A stretch of 64,000 nucleotides of DNA from JAKAFX01 sp049965715 (GCA_049965715.1 JBMFWA010000003.1:44318-108317), one strand, 5' to 3'. Positions 26,252 to 35,500 are shown, counted from the stretch's first letter. The notes: generated by a model not told the origin, from the letters alone. Translations and numbers: made by a program.

Positions 26252-26715
26252 CTGCCACTCTCACCTGCACGAATCGATTTGAGTGCAGACAGTGCTTCTC
26301 TGACGTGATTCTTCGCGTTCAACTGCGATTCATACACGTGCCTGATCTTACCTTTTCTGTCTATGACAAAGGTAACCCTGGGTTTTATAATGAGACCGTG
26401 AAGACCGTACAGCTTCCCTATTTTATACTCCGGATCGCTAACCAGATCGAACGGCAGAGAATAATGTTCCCTGAATTTCCTGTGAGAATCCAGAGAATCC
26501 GTGCTTACCCCGATTACAACTGCACCAGCCTTCTGGATATCCTCCCAGTTGTCCCTGAAGCTGCATGCCTCGGCAGTGCAACCTGGGGTGGAGTCTTTCG
26601 GATAAAAGTACAGCACAACCTCTGAAGATTGGAGCAGATCATAAAGTCTTACATTTGTTCCCTTGTCGGTCTTGCCTTCAAAATCAGGGGCATCTGAACC
26701 TGCTTCCAGAGTCAT
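26248..26715 (-). CDS. bcp: Peroxiredoxin, Bcp/PrxQ type
   Basis: 155 residues with the thioredoxin fold. The peroxidatic cysteine is C46 in YPKDSTPGCTAEAC and the resolving cysteine is C51, the five-residue spacing of the BCP/PrxQ subgroup. It reduces H2O2 and organic peroxides using thioredoxin-like donors. A divergent AT-rich promoter region (around 26745-26760) is shared with the Toprim gene. Confidence 0.93.
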   Translation of the reverse strand: MTLEAGSDAPDFEGKTDKGTNVRLYDLLQSSEVVLYFYPKDSTPGCTAEACSFRDNWEDIQKAGAVVIGVSTDSLDSHRKFREHYSLPFDLVSDPEYKIGKLYGLHGLIIKPRVTFVIDRKGKIRHVYESQLNAKNHVREALSALKSIRAGESGS

Positions 26716-26814
26716 GTTAACATCAACCAGTGGTTATTCCACAAAGTTATTTATAATTACTTTATTCTATGAATATTTCTAATATAAACGAACATATTCT
26801 GGAAAAATTCAGGT

Positions 26815-27300
26815 ATGGACTTTGGTGGATTATCTGAGTTTAAGGAAATATCACATAAATCAGTGGTTGCTCCGCATATACTATTTTTATCTACAAGTGT
26901 TTCCATGTATGCCAGAATGCCTCCAAGACAGCAAAAGATTATGGAATTTTTCAGCAGGTATATTATGAAAAACCTCACGGTGCCCATAGTTGTTGAGGGC
27001 AGAAATGATATCATGAGTCTTCGATCAATGGACTTTAAGGGCACAATTATTCAGATCAACCAGGGGAAGACCCTGGTCGCTGTGGCAGAAGAAATTTCGT
27101 CGAGATACAGAGAAGTGATCATTTTAACTGATTTTGACAGAAAGGGGGTGGAACTTTCCTCCAGGCTTGTCACAATCCTCAATGGGCATGGGACAAAGGT
27201 CGACTCTGAATTCAGTAAGTACATAAGGAGAAATCTGCAAATCAGGACTGTTGAGGAGATACCTGCTGCAGTAAGGAAGATTATTTCTGCCACCTCTTGA
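26815..27300 (+). CDS. Toprim domain protein
   Basis: 161 residues ending in a stand-alone Toprim domain: VPIVVEGRNDIMSLRSM (the conserved Glu), IIQINQGKT, and VIILTDFDRKG (the DxD metal pair). Small archaeal Toprim proteins resemble RNase M5 and primase Toprim units and are thought to cut or bind nucleic acid; the substrate is unknown. The first 45 residues may not be translated, because in-frame ATGs at about 26905 and 26917 (MPPRQQKIMEF) would give the usual 120-130-residue length. It has the same strand direction as RNase Z but a 192-base gap lies between. Confidence 0.8.
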   Translation: MDFGGLSEFKEISHKSVVAPHILFLSTSVSMYARMPPRQQKIMEFFSRYIMKNLTVPIVVEGRNDIMSLRSMDFKGTIIQINQGKTLVAVAEEISSRYREVIILTDFDRKGVELSSRLVTILNGHGTKVDSEFSKYIRRNLQIRTVEEIPAAVRKIISATS

Positions 27301-27460
27301 GAAAGTGTTGCCTCGCATCAGGAGGCTATATTTCGTGTGTACTGTATTATAGCTAGGGCCGGGCTGAATGAATCAGCATGTTAGCAGAAGACTGATACCT
27401 GCAGGGAATGTCTTAGAATCATAATTTTTCCATATCCTTGCCGGGACAGCTTTTTTGGAA

Positions 27461-27474
27461 AAGAATAATTTACA
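27461..27474 (+). promoter_or_regulatory. TATA box of RNase Z gene (leaderless start)
   Basis: AAGAATAATTTACA is centred 25-26 bases before the ATG at 27493, with no ribosome binding site between. Confidence 0.45.
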
Positions 27475-27492
27475 TGGCTATCATCACATGCC

Positions 27493-28443
27493 ATGGTTTC
27501 CAGCTTCAAGATCACGTTCATTGGGACAGGTGGATCATGGCCTGTACCCGGCAGGGCAATGCCCTGTATAGTACTCCAGTCAGATGACGTAACCAATCTT
27601 CTGGACTGCGGTGAGGGATCACAGAAAAGGATTATGGAGAGCAAGATTTCGTTTATGCAGATAGATAACATATTCCTGACTCACTTTCATGGGGATCACT
27701 TTCTGGGAATCATGGGGCTGATCCAGAGCATGTCCTTTAATGGTCGGGAAAAACCGCTTCACATTTATGGGCCAGTAATGGCAAGAAACATATTGCAAAA
27801 TGCACTGAGTGTCGGTTATTATACCCTTTCGTTCGACATATTCGTCCATGAACTGCTACCGGATCAGGTTGTCCAGTTCGATGACTTCAAGGTCAGAACC
27901 CTGAAGAATGATCATCCTGTGCCTGCCCTTTCCTATTCTTTCGAGGAGAACGATCTGGTAAAGATTGACAGAAAGAAGGTTGATTCACTGAACGTACCCG
28001 ACAGGAGAATTGAGGAGATAAGGGATAAGGGTTTTGCAGAGATAGACGGTAAGGTCATAACGCTGGAGATGATTGCAGCAGGACTCAAGAAGGGGAGAAA
28101 AGTTGTCTACTCTGGCGATACCAGACCCATGGAGTCCATGAAAGATTTTGCATACGGAGCTGACGTCCTGATCCACGAAACCACCACAGATTCACAGTAC
28201 GAGCCCAAGGTGAACGAATTTGGGCACACGTCCTCCAGACAGGCTGCGCTTATCGCTTCCGAGGCAAAAGTTAGAAGGTTTTATCTCTTCCATTACAGCC
28301 CGAGGATCCCGGACCCAAAGGATCTTCTGGCCGAAGCAAGGGGAATCTTTAAAGATTCCTACCTCAGCAGAGAGTTCCTTGAATATGATGTCCCTAAAAG
28401 AACTGACCTGATTCCGCTGGAAAGTGCTACTTCACAAGAATAA
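27493..28443 (+). CDS. rnz: Ribonuclease Z (tRNA 3' endonuclease)
   Basis: 316 residues of metallo-beta-lactamase fold. The zinc motif is H64-F-H66-G-D68-H69 (LTHFHGDHF); further ligands are in VVYSGDTRPMESM and LIHETT, and the C-terminal FHYSPR carries the last His. It cuts tRNA precursors after the discriminator base. This matters here because none of the three tRNA genes encodes CCA. It converges with the DtxR-type regulator gene, overlapping by 17 bases. Confidence 0.95.
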   Translation: MVSSFKITFIGTGGSWPVPGRAMPCIVLQSDDVTNLLDCGEGSQKRIMESKISFMQIDNIFLTHFHGDHFLGIMGLIQSMSFNGREKPLHIYGPVMARNILQNALSVGYYTLSFDIFVHELLPDQVVQFDDFKVRTLKNDHPVPALSYSFEENDLVKIDRKKVDSLNVPDRRIEEIRDKGFAEIDGKVITLEMIAAGLKKGRKVVYSGDTRPMESMKDFAYGADVLIHETTTDSQYEPKVNEFGHTSSRQAALIASEAKVRRFYLFHYSPRIPDPKDLLAEARGIFKDSYLSREFLEYDVPKRTDLIPLESATSQE

Positions 28444-29041
28444 GCGCCTGTGTCTCCGTAGGGGATAGCTTAATCTCGCCTATCGGGGTCTGCAGAGTTG
28501 CCCCATCAGTGGTGTCAAGAATTACCTCCCTTTCTGGATACGCCTCTACGGATGCTAGCTTTTTAAGGAGATCTCTCTCTTCAAAGACCACACGGGAAAC
28601 TTTATAATTGCCTGACTGCAAAAGAGATGCGCTTATTCCTGGAATCCTTTCCACAGGATTTGTGGGATTTCCATGCGGGCATGTGGAGGGGCGCCCGAGA
28701 TTCTTGAAAAGTGTTTCACCCTTTTCCCCGTAGAAGAGATGCTCAAGTTCCATCACTGACGCATGTGAATCCTCCCACGGGACCTCGAGGAAGCGATATG
28801 CAAATACCTCTGAAATTCTGTGCATCCGGACCAGGGGCACTGTGATCCTTCTGCCGGCCGGTGTAAATAAGATGGATCTCCCCTCCCTGTTCAACAGACC
28901 TTCATCCACAAGTGCGGATATGTACTGGGAAGCCGTGGCTGCAGTTATTCCAAGTCGTGAAGCTATATCTTTCTCTGATGCACTCTCAAACGACTCCAGA
29001 AACTCCCATGTGACCAGCAGGTAATCTTCTTTGTTTCTCAA
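28427..29041 (-). CDS. DtxR-family metal-dependent transcription regulator
   Basis: 204 residues. A winged-helix domain (residues 5-60, ITAATASQYISALVDEGL) is followed by the DtxR metal-binding and dimerisation domain. Visible ligand-type residues are RMHRISEVFAYRFLEVPWED, MELEHLF and TCPHGNP. A FeoA/SH3-like C-terminal domain starts near residue 130. Such proteins repress metal uptake genes when Fe or Mn is bound. No metal transporter is adjacent, so the targets are elsewhere. Confidence 0.9.
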   Translation of the reverse strand: MRNKEDYLLVTWEFLESFESASEKDIASRLGITAATASQYISALVDEGLLNREGRSILFTPAGRRITVPLVRMHRISEVFAYRFLEVPWEDSHASVMELEHLFYGEKGETLFKNLGRPSTCPHGNPTNPVERIPGISASLLQSGNYKVSRVVFEERDLLKKLASVEAYPEREVILDTTDGATLQTPIGEIKLSPTETQALILVK

Positions 29042-29067
29042 CCTTTACCTTATTTGAAACGGGAAAA

Positions 29068-29556
29068 TTAACTTTGTCCAGAGTTCTTGCCATTCACCTG
29101 AATACCCCTGCTACCCTGGTAGTTGCCCGATCTGTTTCCATAGTCCCTGTCAGAGGGTGATTCCATCCTCAGGAAAACAATCTGCGCAATTCTTGACCCC
29201 GGGGAGATCGAAAATTTCTCACTGGAAGAATTATAGAATGACAGTGTTAGGTTTCCCTGAAACCCGGCATCTATAAACCCGAATGAACCAATTATCCCCT
29301 TCCTGGCCATCGATGACCTTATCCACATCTGGGCGCAGATGTCGGGAGGTATTGACATGAACTCCCTGGTGCTCACAAGGAAATGTGTCAGTGGCGGCAC
29401 TTCAGTCTCATCAGAGTAATCGGTGGAGCCTATCCTGATCACATCCACTGTAAGATCATACCCGTTGGGTGTTACGTTCTTCGGATTGAATCCCGAAGAA
29501 ATCAGGATCCCCCTGGAACATAGCTGTTCTATCTCTGAGTCATTGATCACTGCCAT
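29068..29556 (-). CDS. dUTPase / dCTP deaminase family protein (probably dUTPase)
   Basis: 162 residues of the trimeric dUTPase fold. Conserved segments are R80-SSMARKG (subunit-interface phosphate loop), FGFIDAGFQGNLTLSFYN and GSRIAQIVF. In dCTP deaminases the segment after the second motif reads T-L-E, with Glu as the general base; here it is T-L-S, so the deaminase glutamate is missing. D96 sits where dUTPase has its catalytic Asp. I therefore favour dUTP hydrolysis, which keeps uracil out of DNA. The N-terminus overlaps the permease gene by 17 bases. Confidence 0.75.
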   Translation of the reverse strand: MAVINDSEIEQLCSRGILISSGFNPKNVTPNGYDLTVDVIRIGSTDYSDETEVPPLTHFLVSTREFMSIPPDICAQMWIRSSMARKGIIGSFGFIDAGFQGNLTLSFYNSSSEKFSISPGSRIAQIVFLRMESPSDRDYGNRSGNYQGSRGIQVNGKNSGQS

Positions 29557-30943
29557 TGCTCAGTGATGCACCGTGAGATTTAATCCTTGCTGGAAATGCT
29601 GAAAAGAGCCAGTAAAGAAACAGCGAGACCAGAAATGATACGAAATAGCTGATATCGACTCCTCCAAGAATGTAAGATAATGGCATTTCGCCGATTATTG
29701 AACCTGGATTCATGAATGGCACCGATACGGCGATGCCGATGACGTATGAAGCTATCCCCCGTATATTGAATCCATGGAGGGTTGTCTCCTTGCCATATGC
29801 AAGTCGAACAATGAAGAAGTCAGCTATCATCACTCCAAGCCATGGAGTTATCCAGTAATCAAGAAGGTAAAGGAAATCCTCGTATAAAAGATAGAAAGAA
29901 CTGTAACCGATTATTGAAAGTGTGATAGAAATGCCCAGAACAATAATCAGTGCCCAGATCCTTTTCAGCCTTATTCCCACTGTCCTCATTGAGAGGGAAT
30001 TTGAGTACAGGTTCAGGGCATTGGCAGAAAGACCTCCCATAACGATTGCTAGCAAACCAATAACTGCATAGCTCCCAAGGAGTTTTTCTATTGGATCAGA
30101 AGGTATCGTAGCGGAGGTTATGCCGGTGACAACTGCCACGAGGAATCCCACAGTTTCTACCCAGAATGAAGCGGCTACCGAGCCCGCAAAAGAGTAGGCG
30201 AAGACCCTGGAACTGCTGCCGGAGGAAGGTATATATCTTGAATAGTCCGCTGCATAAGGTCCCCAGCTCATGATGTATGAGAAAGACAGCGCAACAACAA
30301 CTGCGGAGTCCAGTACAGAATATGAGGCGGTGGAAAAACCTGAGGAAATCAATCCACCATTCCGCAAGACCTCAAATGACATATATACAAACAGAAGACC
30401 AAGTACTATGGACATGTATCTCTCGAACCTCTGGACTATGTTGTGCCCCAGCAGCGCCAGAATGAAGACCACTGCCGACACCATGAGAATAGACACATAG
30501 TAATAATTCCCAGTCGTCAGTATGGCTGTCAGTGCATATGAGGCAATTATTGTGTTGAATGTAAGCCAGCCAATTGTATTTCCCCACTGAAGACCGGACA
30601 TTACCTTCATTCCATTTTTTCCAAAAGCTCTTGTTCCGGTGATCATCTGGGGCTGTGCAGTGACTTTCCCGGTGATGCTCATCAGCGACAGCATCATCCC
30701 GCCAAGGATGTTTCCTATCAGCGCTGAAACAATATACTCATAGAGAGGAATTCCGAAACTTGCAAATAGAAAACCAAGGGCCAGATCGCCAATAGTGAGA
30801 TTAGATGCAAACCACAGGAAGAAAAGGCTGGATTCCTTCCCCCTTCTCTCTTCCTCGGGTATCTTCTCTACCTCATGCCTTTCCATGTGTTTTTCAGCAA
30901 AGTTACCGAACATATGTTCGCCACGTGTGAATCCAGTAGTCAT
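29540..30943 (-). CDS. NCS1-family nucleobase permease (cytosine/purine type)
   Basis: 467 residues with 12 hydrophobic segments. The N-terminal pattern RRGKESSLFFLWFASNLTIGDLALG and the TM3 region GKNGMKVMSGLQWGNTIGW fit the NCS1 (CodB, PucI, Mhp1) family of proton- or sodium-coupled nucleobase or hydantoin importers. It lies directly upstream of, and overlaps, the dUTPase/dCTP-deaminase-like gene, suggesting a pyrimidine salvage unit. Starts at 30943 or at the in-frame ATG 30913 are both possible; TATA-like TTTATCTAAA just upstream favours the second. Confidence 0.85.
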   Translation of the reverse strand: MTTGFTRGEHMFGNFAEKHMERHEVEKIPEEERRGKESSLFFLWFASNLTIGDLALGFLFASFGIPLYEYIVSALIGNILGGMMLSLMSITGKVTAQPQMITGTRAFGKNGMKVMSGLQWGNTIGWLTFNTIIASYALTAILTTGNYYYVSILMVSAVVFILALLGHNIVQRFERYMSIVLGLLFVYMSFEVLRNGGLISSGFSTASYSVLDSAVVVALSFSYIMSWGPYAADYSRYIPSSGSSSRVFAYSFAGSVAASFWVETVGFLVAVVTGITSATIPSDPIEKLLGSYAVIGLLAIVMGGLSANALNLYSNSLSMRTVGIRLKRIWALIIVLGISITLSIIGYSSFYLLYEDFLYLLDYWITPWLGVMIADFFIVRLAYGKETTLHGFNIRGIASYVIGIAVSVPFMNPGSIIGEMPLSYILGGVDISYFVSFLVSLFLYWLFSAFPARIKSHGASLSNGSDQ

Positions 30944-31026
30944 GGGGTTTAGATAAACGTTGTGCTATTGACAGAAAGTGTTCAATTTTTTCTTACTTCA
31001 TTATATCCGGAGTGGATTGGAGCTAT

Positions 31027-31998
31027 TTACGATATAATTTCCCGTAGCTTTCTGACGTTTTTGATCAGACGGGAGAATCTTTCAAAGTCAAGCTGTTGCC
31101 TGGCATCTGATAGAGCCTTTTCCGGGTTGTTGTGAACCTCTATTTCAAGCATATCTGCACCTGCTGCGACAGCGGCCATTGCCAGCGATTCAACGTATTC
31201 CCTTTTTCCTGCCGGATGGCTGGGATCAGCGCATATGGGGAGGTGCGATCTTTCCCTTAGAACCGGTATCGCACCGCTGTCCATGGTAAATCTGGTACCA
31301 TCCTCGAATCCTCTCACACCACGGTAGCACATGACAACGTTTCCATTTCCGCCCGAGAGGATATACTCTGCAGAATTCAGCCATTCGGATATTGTGTTTC
31401 CCATACCGTTCTTGAGCAGTACTGGGACCTCTCTCTGACCGAGGAATCTGAGAAGTGAAAAATTCTGTGAATTTCTTGAACCGACTTGAAGCATGTCGAT
31501 GTTGCCGTCAAAGTGGATATAATCTGATATATCCATAATTTCTGAGACTGTGGGAAGCCCTGTTGCTTCACTGACCTTCCTCATTATTCTTATTCCCTCC
31601 TTCCCAAGCCCCTGGAATGTATACGGAGTCGTTCTCGGTTTGAATGCCCCGCCCCTCAGCATGTCGGCTCCCAGCTTTTTAACATTTTCACCAATTTCCA
31701 TAAGCTGGTCTTCAGATTCCACCGCACATGGGCCTGCCGCGATTATCAGTCTCCCCTTTCCTATCCTGACATTCCCGGCCTGCACATAGGTTGGTTCCTG
31801 TTTCACTTTTCTGGAATGTAAACCACTGTTTATGATCAGTGCATCTTTGATTGATCCAGATTCTTCGTTCTCCACAGACGATTCAGTTATGAAAATTTTC
31901 TTTCCATATAGTGTCACCTCCCTGAAAGTCATTGACGAATCCATAAGGGTATCCTTTATGGAAGCTTCATTTGATGCACTATTTGGGAGCACTATCAA
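31027..31998 (-). CDS. 3-deoxy-7-phosphoheptulonate (DAHP) synthase, KDO8P-synthase-like type
   Basis: 323 residues. A ferredoxin-like N-terminal domain (LIVLPNSASNEASIKDTLMD) is followed by the TIM barrel with IIAAGPCAVES, RGGAFKPRTTPYTFQG, LKNGMG, CYRGVRG and ICADPSHPAGKR, the phosphate and metal sites of type I-beta DAHP synthases. It condenses PEP and erythrose 4-phosphate in the first step of the shikimate pathway. TTG at 31998 is preferred because GGGGTGA lies five to six bases before it; the frame is open to a TTG at 32022. It overlaps the prephenate dehydrogenase gene and is the last gene of the aromatic operon. Confidence 0.93.
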   Translation of the reverse strand: MIVLPNSASNEASIKDTLMDSSMTFREVTLYGKKIFITESSVENEESGSIKDALIINSGLHSRKVKQEPTYVQAGNVRIGKGRLIIAAGPCAVESEDQLMEIGENVKKLGADMLRGGAFKPRTTPYTFQGLGKEGIRIMRKVSEATGLPTVSEIMDISDYIHFDGNIDMLQVGSRNSQNFSLLRFLGQREVPVLLKNGMGNTISEWLNSAEYILSGGNGNVVMCYRGVRGFEDGTRFTMDSGAIPVLRERSHLPICADPSHPAGKREYVESLAMAAVAAGADMLEIEVHNNPEKALSDARQQLDFERFSRLIKNVRKLREIIS

Positions 31999-32650
31999 AG
32001 ATCTCACCCCGCAGTTCCTCAATCGCCTGCCTCATTGTTTCAAATGCCTTGACAGAGAATGGATTCAGCTTTATTGTATCGAGAAGAGTTGTGACACTCT
32101 GTGATGTGGAGATACCGGAAACTTCTTCCAGTTTGATCCTGGATCTGGTTTTCAACCTGGTTTCAGTGGTAATCCTTGAAGACAGCATTGAAATTAGATA
32201 AGGAATTACCTGAAGTTCCACCATCAATCTGTCATGATCCTCTGACCCTACCGGAATTACATTGAAACCTGGAAACAAACCGGATATCATCTCAATGGAC
32301 CCTGGAAAAGATATATCAGTAATGAACAGGATATTTCTCAGTCTCTCTTCTCCTATGGAAAGAGGACCGAAAAGGGGATGTATGCTTATTATGCTTCCTG
32401 CGTATTTTTTAAAGGGAGCTTTGGTGGACGACAGTTCCACTATTTTTTGTGACGAGGAGTAATCTTCTATCATCTCCATGGCTTCACCTGCAGGAACAGC
32501 AAGAAAAGCAAGATCTGATTCCTCCATTCTCATCCTTAAGGTGCCCGCATTGTGCAGATCCACCCCCGTGACTCTGAAGTCAAGATTCTTGAAATGTCTG
32601 AAGAGAGTTCCGCCGAGCCTGCCTGAAGAACCAACCACCACGATCTTCAT
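31979..32650 (-). CDS. tyrA: Prephenate dehydrogenase (TyrA-like)
   Basis: 223 residues. The Rossmann motif is VVGSSGRLGG (6-15). Next come SDLAFLAVPAGEAMEMI and VELSSTKAPFKKY, then SIHPLFGPLS, whose His is typical of prephenate dehydrogenases. The C-terminal dimerisation helices (HDRLMVELQVIPYLI) follow. It converts prephenate to 4-hydroxyphenylpyruvate for tyrosine, using NAD(P). The ATG follows the chorismate mutase stop immediately. Confidence 0.9.
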   Translation of the reverse strand: MKIVVVGSSGRLGGTLFRHFKNLDFRVTGVDLHNAGTLRMRMEESDLAFLAVPAGEAMEMIEDYSSSQKIVELSSTKAPFKKYAGSIISIHPLFGPLSIGEERLRNILFITDISFPGSIEMISGLFPGFNVIPVGSEDHDRLMVELQVIPYLISMLSSRITTETRLKTRSRIKLEEVSGISTSQSVTTLLDTIKLNPFSVKAFETMRQAIEELRGEIFDSAPK

Positions 32651-33232
32651 TCAAACACACTCCATATGAATTTTTTTGAATGAACCTGCTCCTGCTATTT
32701 CATCCAGGCGCAATTTTTTTCCTTCTCTGCTGGTAACCTCCAGACTGAAGCTACGTTCACCGCGCCTGACCTTTACCTTCAGATCGAAGCAATCGGTGCT
32801 GCCATTTATTATGTGTGATCCCCTTGAAATCGCAGCCCTCACAAATGGATGATTTTCCTTGCATGTATGATACAGTTCATCACCAGGGGAACATATTGCC
32901 TGACCACAGGCATATTCGATATTTTCATCCACATTTGAAGTGAACGAATCCTTTTCATCCATCGCATTCTGCGCTTTGACAGTAAGCTCAAAAAGCAGAT
33001 TGACAAAGGCAGATTCATCACCGGACAATTCCCCTATCTCGTTAAGAACCTCCAATTCACGTACCCTGTCTCTTACCGGAAGCCCTCTCGATAGCTTCTC
33101 CCTGGAAATCAGTTCAGCCAACCTCATTCTTTCCCTGAACATGGATATAAAATCCAGTGTGTTCAAAAGGAGGTCTGCCCTCAGTGACTCAAGATTGCCT
33201 GTCCTGCTTCCTTCACCTATAAAATAAACCAC
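32651..33232 (-). CDS. AroQ-type chorismate mutase with an unrecognised C-terminal domain
   Basis: 193 residues. Residues about 14-70 match the AroQ helical chorismate mutase (LESLRADLLLNTLDFISMFRERM, then K46 in SREKLSRGLPVRDRVRELEV). The remaining 120 residues contain six cysteines or more in patterns such as YACGQAICSPGDELYHTC and TDCFDLKVKVRRGERSF. I do not recognise them; they may be a regulatory or metal-binding domain. It is first in a three-gene operon making prephenate, tyrosine precursor and DAHP. The GTG at 33232 sits inside a TATA-like stretch, so the true start may be a little further in. Confidence 0.75.
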   Translation of the reverse strand: MVYFIGEGSRTGNLESLRADLLLNTLDFISMFRERMRLAELISREKLSRGLPVRDRVRELEVLNEIGELSGDESAFVNLLFELTVKAQNAMDEKDSFTSNVDENIEYACGQAICSPGDELYHTCKENHPFVRAAISRGSHIINGSTDCFDLKVKVRRGERSFSLEVTSREGKKLRLDEIAGAGSFKKIHMECV

Positions 33233-33413
33233 TTCTTTTGATGTTCACCGTGCGTGATAATATCTAGCAATATAAACTTTACCTGGAACATGATGACAGC
33301 TGCACCAGTACAGAATCTTCCATATAATTCGGTGAATTCCTTTCTCGTTATGTAATCCAAATCTCACACATTATAGTATTTTTAGCTGACTGGTATCTGA
33401 AAATCGGTACATG

Positions 33414-33424
33414 TTATATATTAT
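33414..33424 (+). promoter_or_regulatory. TATA box of otsA (leaderless TTG start)
   Basis: GTTATATTTAT is centred 24-25 bases before the TTG at 33442. An ATG at 33431 in another frame stops after four codons, so the leaderless TTG is the only start that fits the protein family. Confidence 0.5.
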
Positions 33425-33441
33425 GGCCTGATGTCAAAGTA

Positions 33442-34797
33442 TTGAGCTACCTGGTCGTCACAACAAGGTGCCCTATTTCTTACGAAAGGGTTGCGGGTAA
33501 GATTCTAAGAAGGGAAAATATAGGCGGAGTGGCTGTTTCACTGAACAAGCTTATGTCAAAGGAGGGTGGTGTCTGGATCTGCTGGGGAGATGGCAGCGCG
33601 GATTCCGACCATCTTGAGGAGAATTACAATGGATATAAGATAGTCAGGGTCCTTATTCCGCAGAGAGAGAAAAAAGGCTTCTACGATGACTATTCCAATG
33701 GTATCCTGTGGCCGCTCTTCCATTACTTCAGAGAGAGAATAAAATACTATGGCGGTGCCTTTGACTCCTATGAATATGCCAACCGTATATTTCTTGAAGC
33801 CGTGCTGAAAAACGTATCCAACGATATGGTCATATGGATACATGACTACCAGCTTTCCCTGCTTCCTGGAATGGTAAGACAGAAGAGCATCAGGAACACC
33901 ATTGTATTTACATGGCATATCCCCTGGGTTTCGGCAGAGTTCTTTGCAACGCTGCCTGAATCCAGAAAAATAGTTTCATCCATTGTTTCCAGCGATGTGA
34001 TAACGTTTCACACCGATCAGTACAGAACAAATTTTATTCATTCAGCGGATTTTCTGCTTGGTAAATCATCCGATTATGCTAAAAAATCCTTCTCTATACC
34101 GCTGGGAATAGATTATTCATACTATTCGGTTAATGCAGCCCAGGCAAAAAACCCCTTTGACCCTGCCCTGAAGGTTATTTTTTCCATTGACAGGCTTGAT
34201 TACACTAAGGGACTGACCAACAGGGTCCTTTCGATCAGGACACTTCTGGAGAGACATCCAGAACTTGCAGGGAAATTTGTGTACGTCATGATTGTCAATC
34301 CCAGCAGGACTTCCGTGAAGGAATATATCAATTTCAAAAGAGAGCTTGAAATGAATATAGGAAGGATAAACGGAGAATATGCAAGCGTGAAGTGGGTTCC
34401 GATCATTTACATATATAAGAAAGTGAACGATGCCACACTTCTAGCTTATTATCGATATGCTGATGTTGCTTTAATCACCCCGCTCATTGACGGCTTGAAC
34501 CTTGTCTGCAAAGAATTCATTGCTGCCACCGACCATGGTGTCCTTATTCTTTCCAAGTTTGCAGGTGCCGCAACAGAACTCAAGGAGTCACTAATTGTCA
34601 ATCCAAACTCCCTCTCAGAAATGTCTGATGCACTCTTCAATGCTATAAACATGGAGAAGCCTGAGATTGAAAGGAGACTGTCGCTCCTGAAGGCCGAGAT
34701 CAAAAAAAGAAATATAAGCTGGTGGCTTGCCCGTATAAGGCAGGCAGTGGAGCGATCTAATTATGAGCCAACAATCTCTGATTTTAGCCAGGAATAG
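33442..34797 (+). CDS. otsA: Trehalose-6-phosphate synthase (GT20)
   Basis: 451 residues. The N-terminus YLVVTTRCPISYE matches the RLIVVSNRLP start of GT20 enzymes. IWIHDYQLSLLPGMVR is the conserved WVHDYHL-type motif, and SIDRLDYTKGL is the R-L-D-Y-x-K-G sugar-nucleotide loop. DGLNLVCKEFIA is the C-terminal donor site. It makes trehalose 6-phosphate from a nucleotide-glucose and glucose 6-phosphate. The TTG start is set by the TATA box 25 bases upstream and the family's N-terminal length. The phosphatase gene follows and overlaps by 35 bases. Confidence 0.94.
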   Translation: MSYLVVTTRCPISYERVAGKILRRENIGGVAVSLNKLMSKEGGVWICWGDGSADSDHLEENYNGYKIVRVLIPQREKKGFYDDYSNGILWPLFHYFRERIKYYGGAFDSYEYANRIFLEAVLKNVSNDMVIWIHDYQLSLLPGMVRQKSIRNTIVFTWHIPWVSAEFFATLPESRKIVSSIVSSDVITFHTDQYRTNFIHSADFLLGKSSDYAKKSFSIPLGIDYSYYSVNAAQAKNPFDPALKVIFSIDRLDYTKGLTNRVLSIRTLLERHPELAGKFVYVMIVNPSRTSVKEYINFKRELEMNIGRINGEYASVKWVPIIYIYKKVNDATLLAYYRYADVALITPLIDGLNLVCKEFIAATDHGVLILSKFAGAATELKESLIVNPNSLSEMSDALFNAINMEKPEIERRLSLLKAEIKKRNISWWLARIRQAVERSNYEPTISDFSQE

Positions 34798-35500
34798 TTT
34801 TGACAGCATTAAAGAATTGAACCCGTTCTTCTTTCTTGATTACGACGGCACCCTTGTACCGCTTATCACAGAACCTGAAAAAGCATTTGCGGACGAGGAT
34901 CTCAAGGATCTCCTTCGAAAGCTTTACTCCAGATACAGAACCTTCATAGTGACCGGAAGATCGCTGAGCGAAATGGATGCGCTCCTTGGAATGAAACTGA
35001 ATTCAATAGGCTGGCACGGCGCCATGGCCAGGGTAGACGGCAAGCTGATATACCTTATGGAAAATGCAGATTATTATCTGGAAGCGATAGACAGTCTTAT
35101 GGATATGCAGGATTATTTTGTGAAGAAGTATCCCGGGCTCAGAATGATGGACAAGAATCCGGGAGTGCTTTTTCTCCTGTGGAACAACAGTGAAAAGCAG
35201 ATCGCGGATCTTGAAACTGAGCTCAGAGGAATCGCCCATGAAAGAGGTCTGTCCGTGATAACAGGAAAAAAGATCATAGAGCTGATTCCACCCGGCACAG
35301 GGAAAGGAAATGCGGTTAGAAAGATGCGGAATGGTTCACCGTGTGTCGTTACAGGCGATGACAACACCGACGAGGATTCCTTCTCCAAAAATGAGGACTG
35401 CATAACCATCAAAGTCGGCACTGGAAAAACCAGTGCAAAAATACGACTGGACAGTGTTCAGGAGATGCGTGAATTCCTGCGGTATACGGTTATAACCTGA
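34763..35500 (+). CDS. otsB: Trehalose-6-phosphate phosphatase
   Basis: 245 residues of HAD fold. The nucleophile motif is FFLDYDGTLVPL (near 23-34), with threonine motif FIVTGRSLSE and C-terminal VTGDDNTDEDSF. It removes phosphate from the product of OtsA to give trehalose, a compatible solute. The overlap with otsA and their shared order indicate translational coupling. It converges with the nitrilase-family gene, overlapping by 11 bases. Confidence 0.93.
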   Translation: MSQQSLILARNSFDSIKELNPFFFLDYDGTLVPLITEPEKAFADEDLKDLLRKLYSRYRTFIVTGRSLSEMDALLGMKLNSIGWHGAMARVDGKLIYLMENADYYLEAIDSLMDMQDYFVKKYPGLRMMDKNPGVLFLLWNNSEKQIADLETELRGIAHERGLSVITGKKIIELIPPGTGKGNAVRKMRNGSPCVVTGDDNTDEDSFSKNEDCITIKVGTGKTSAKIRLDSVQEMREFLRYTVIT

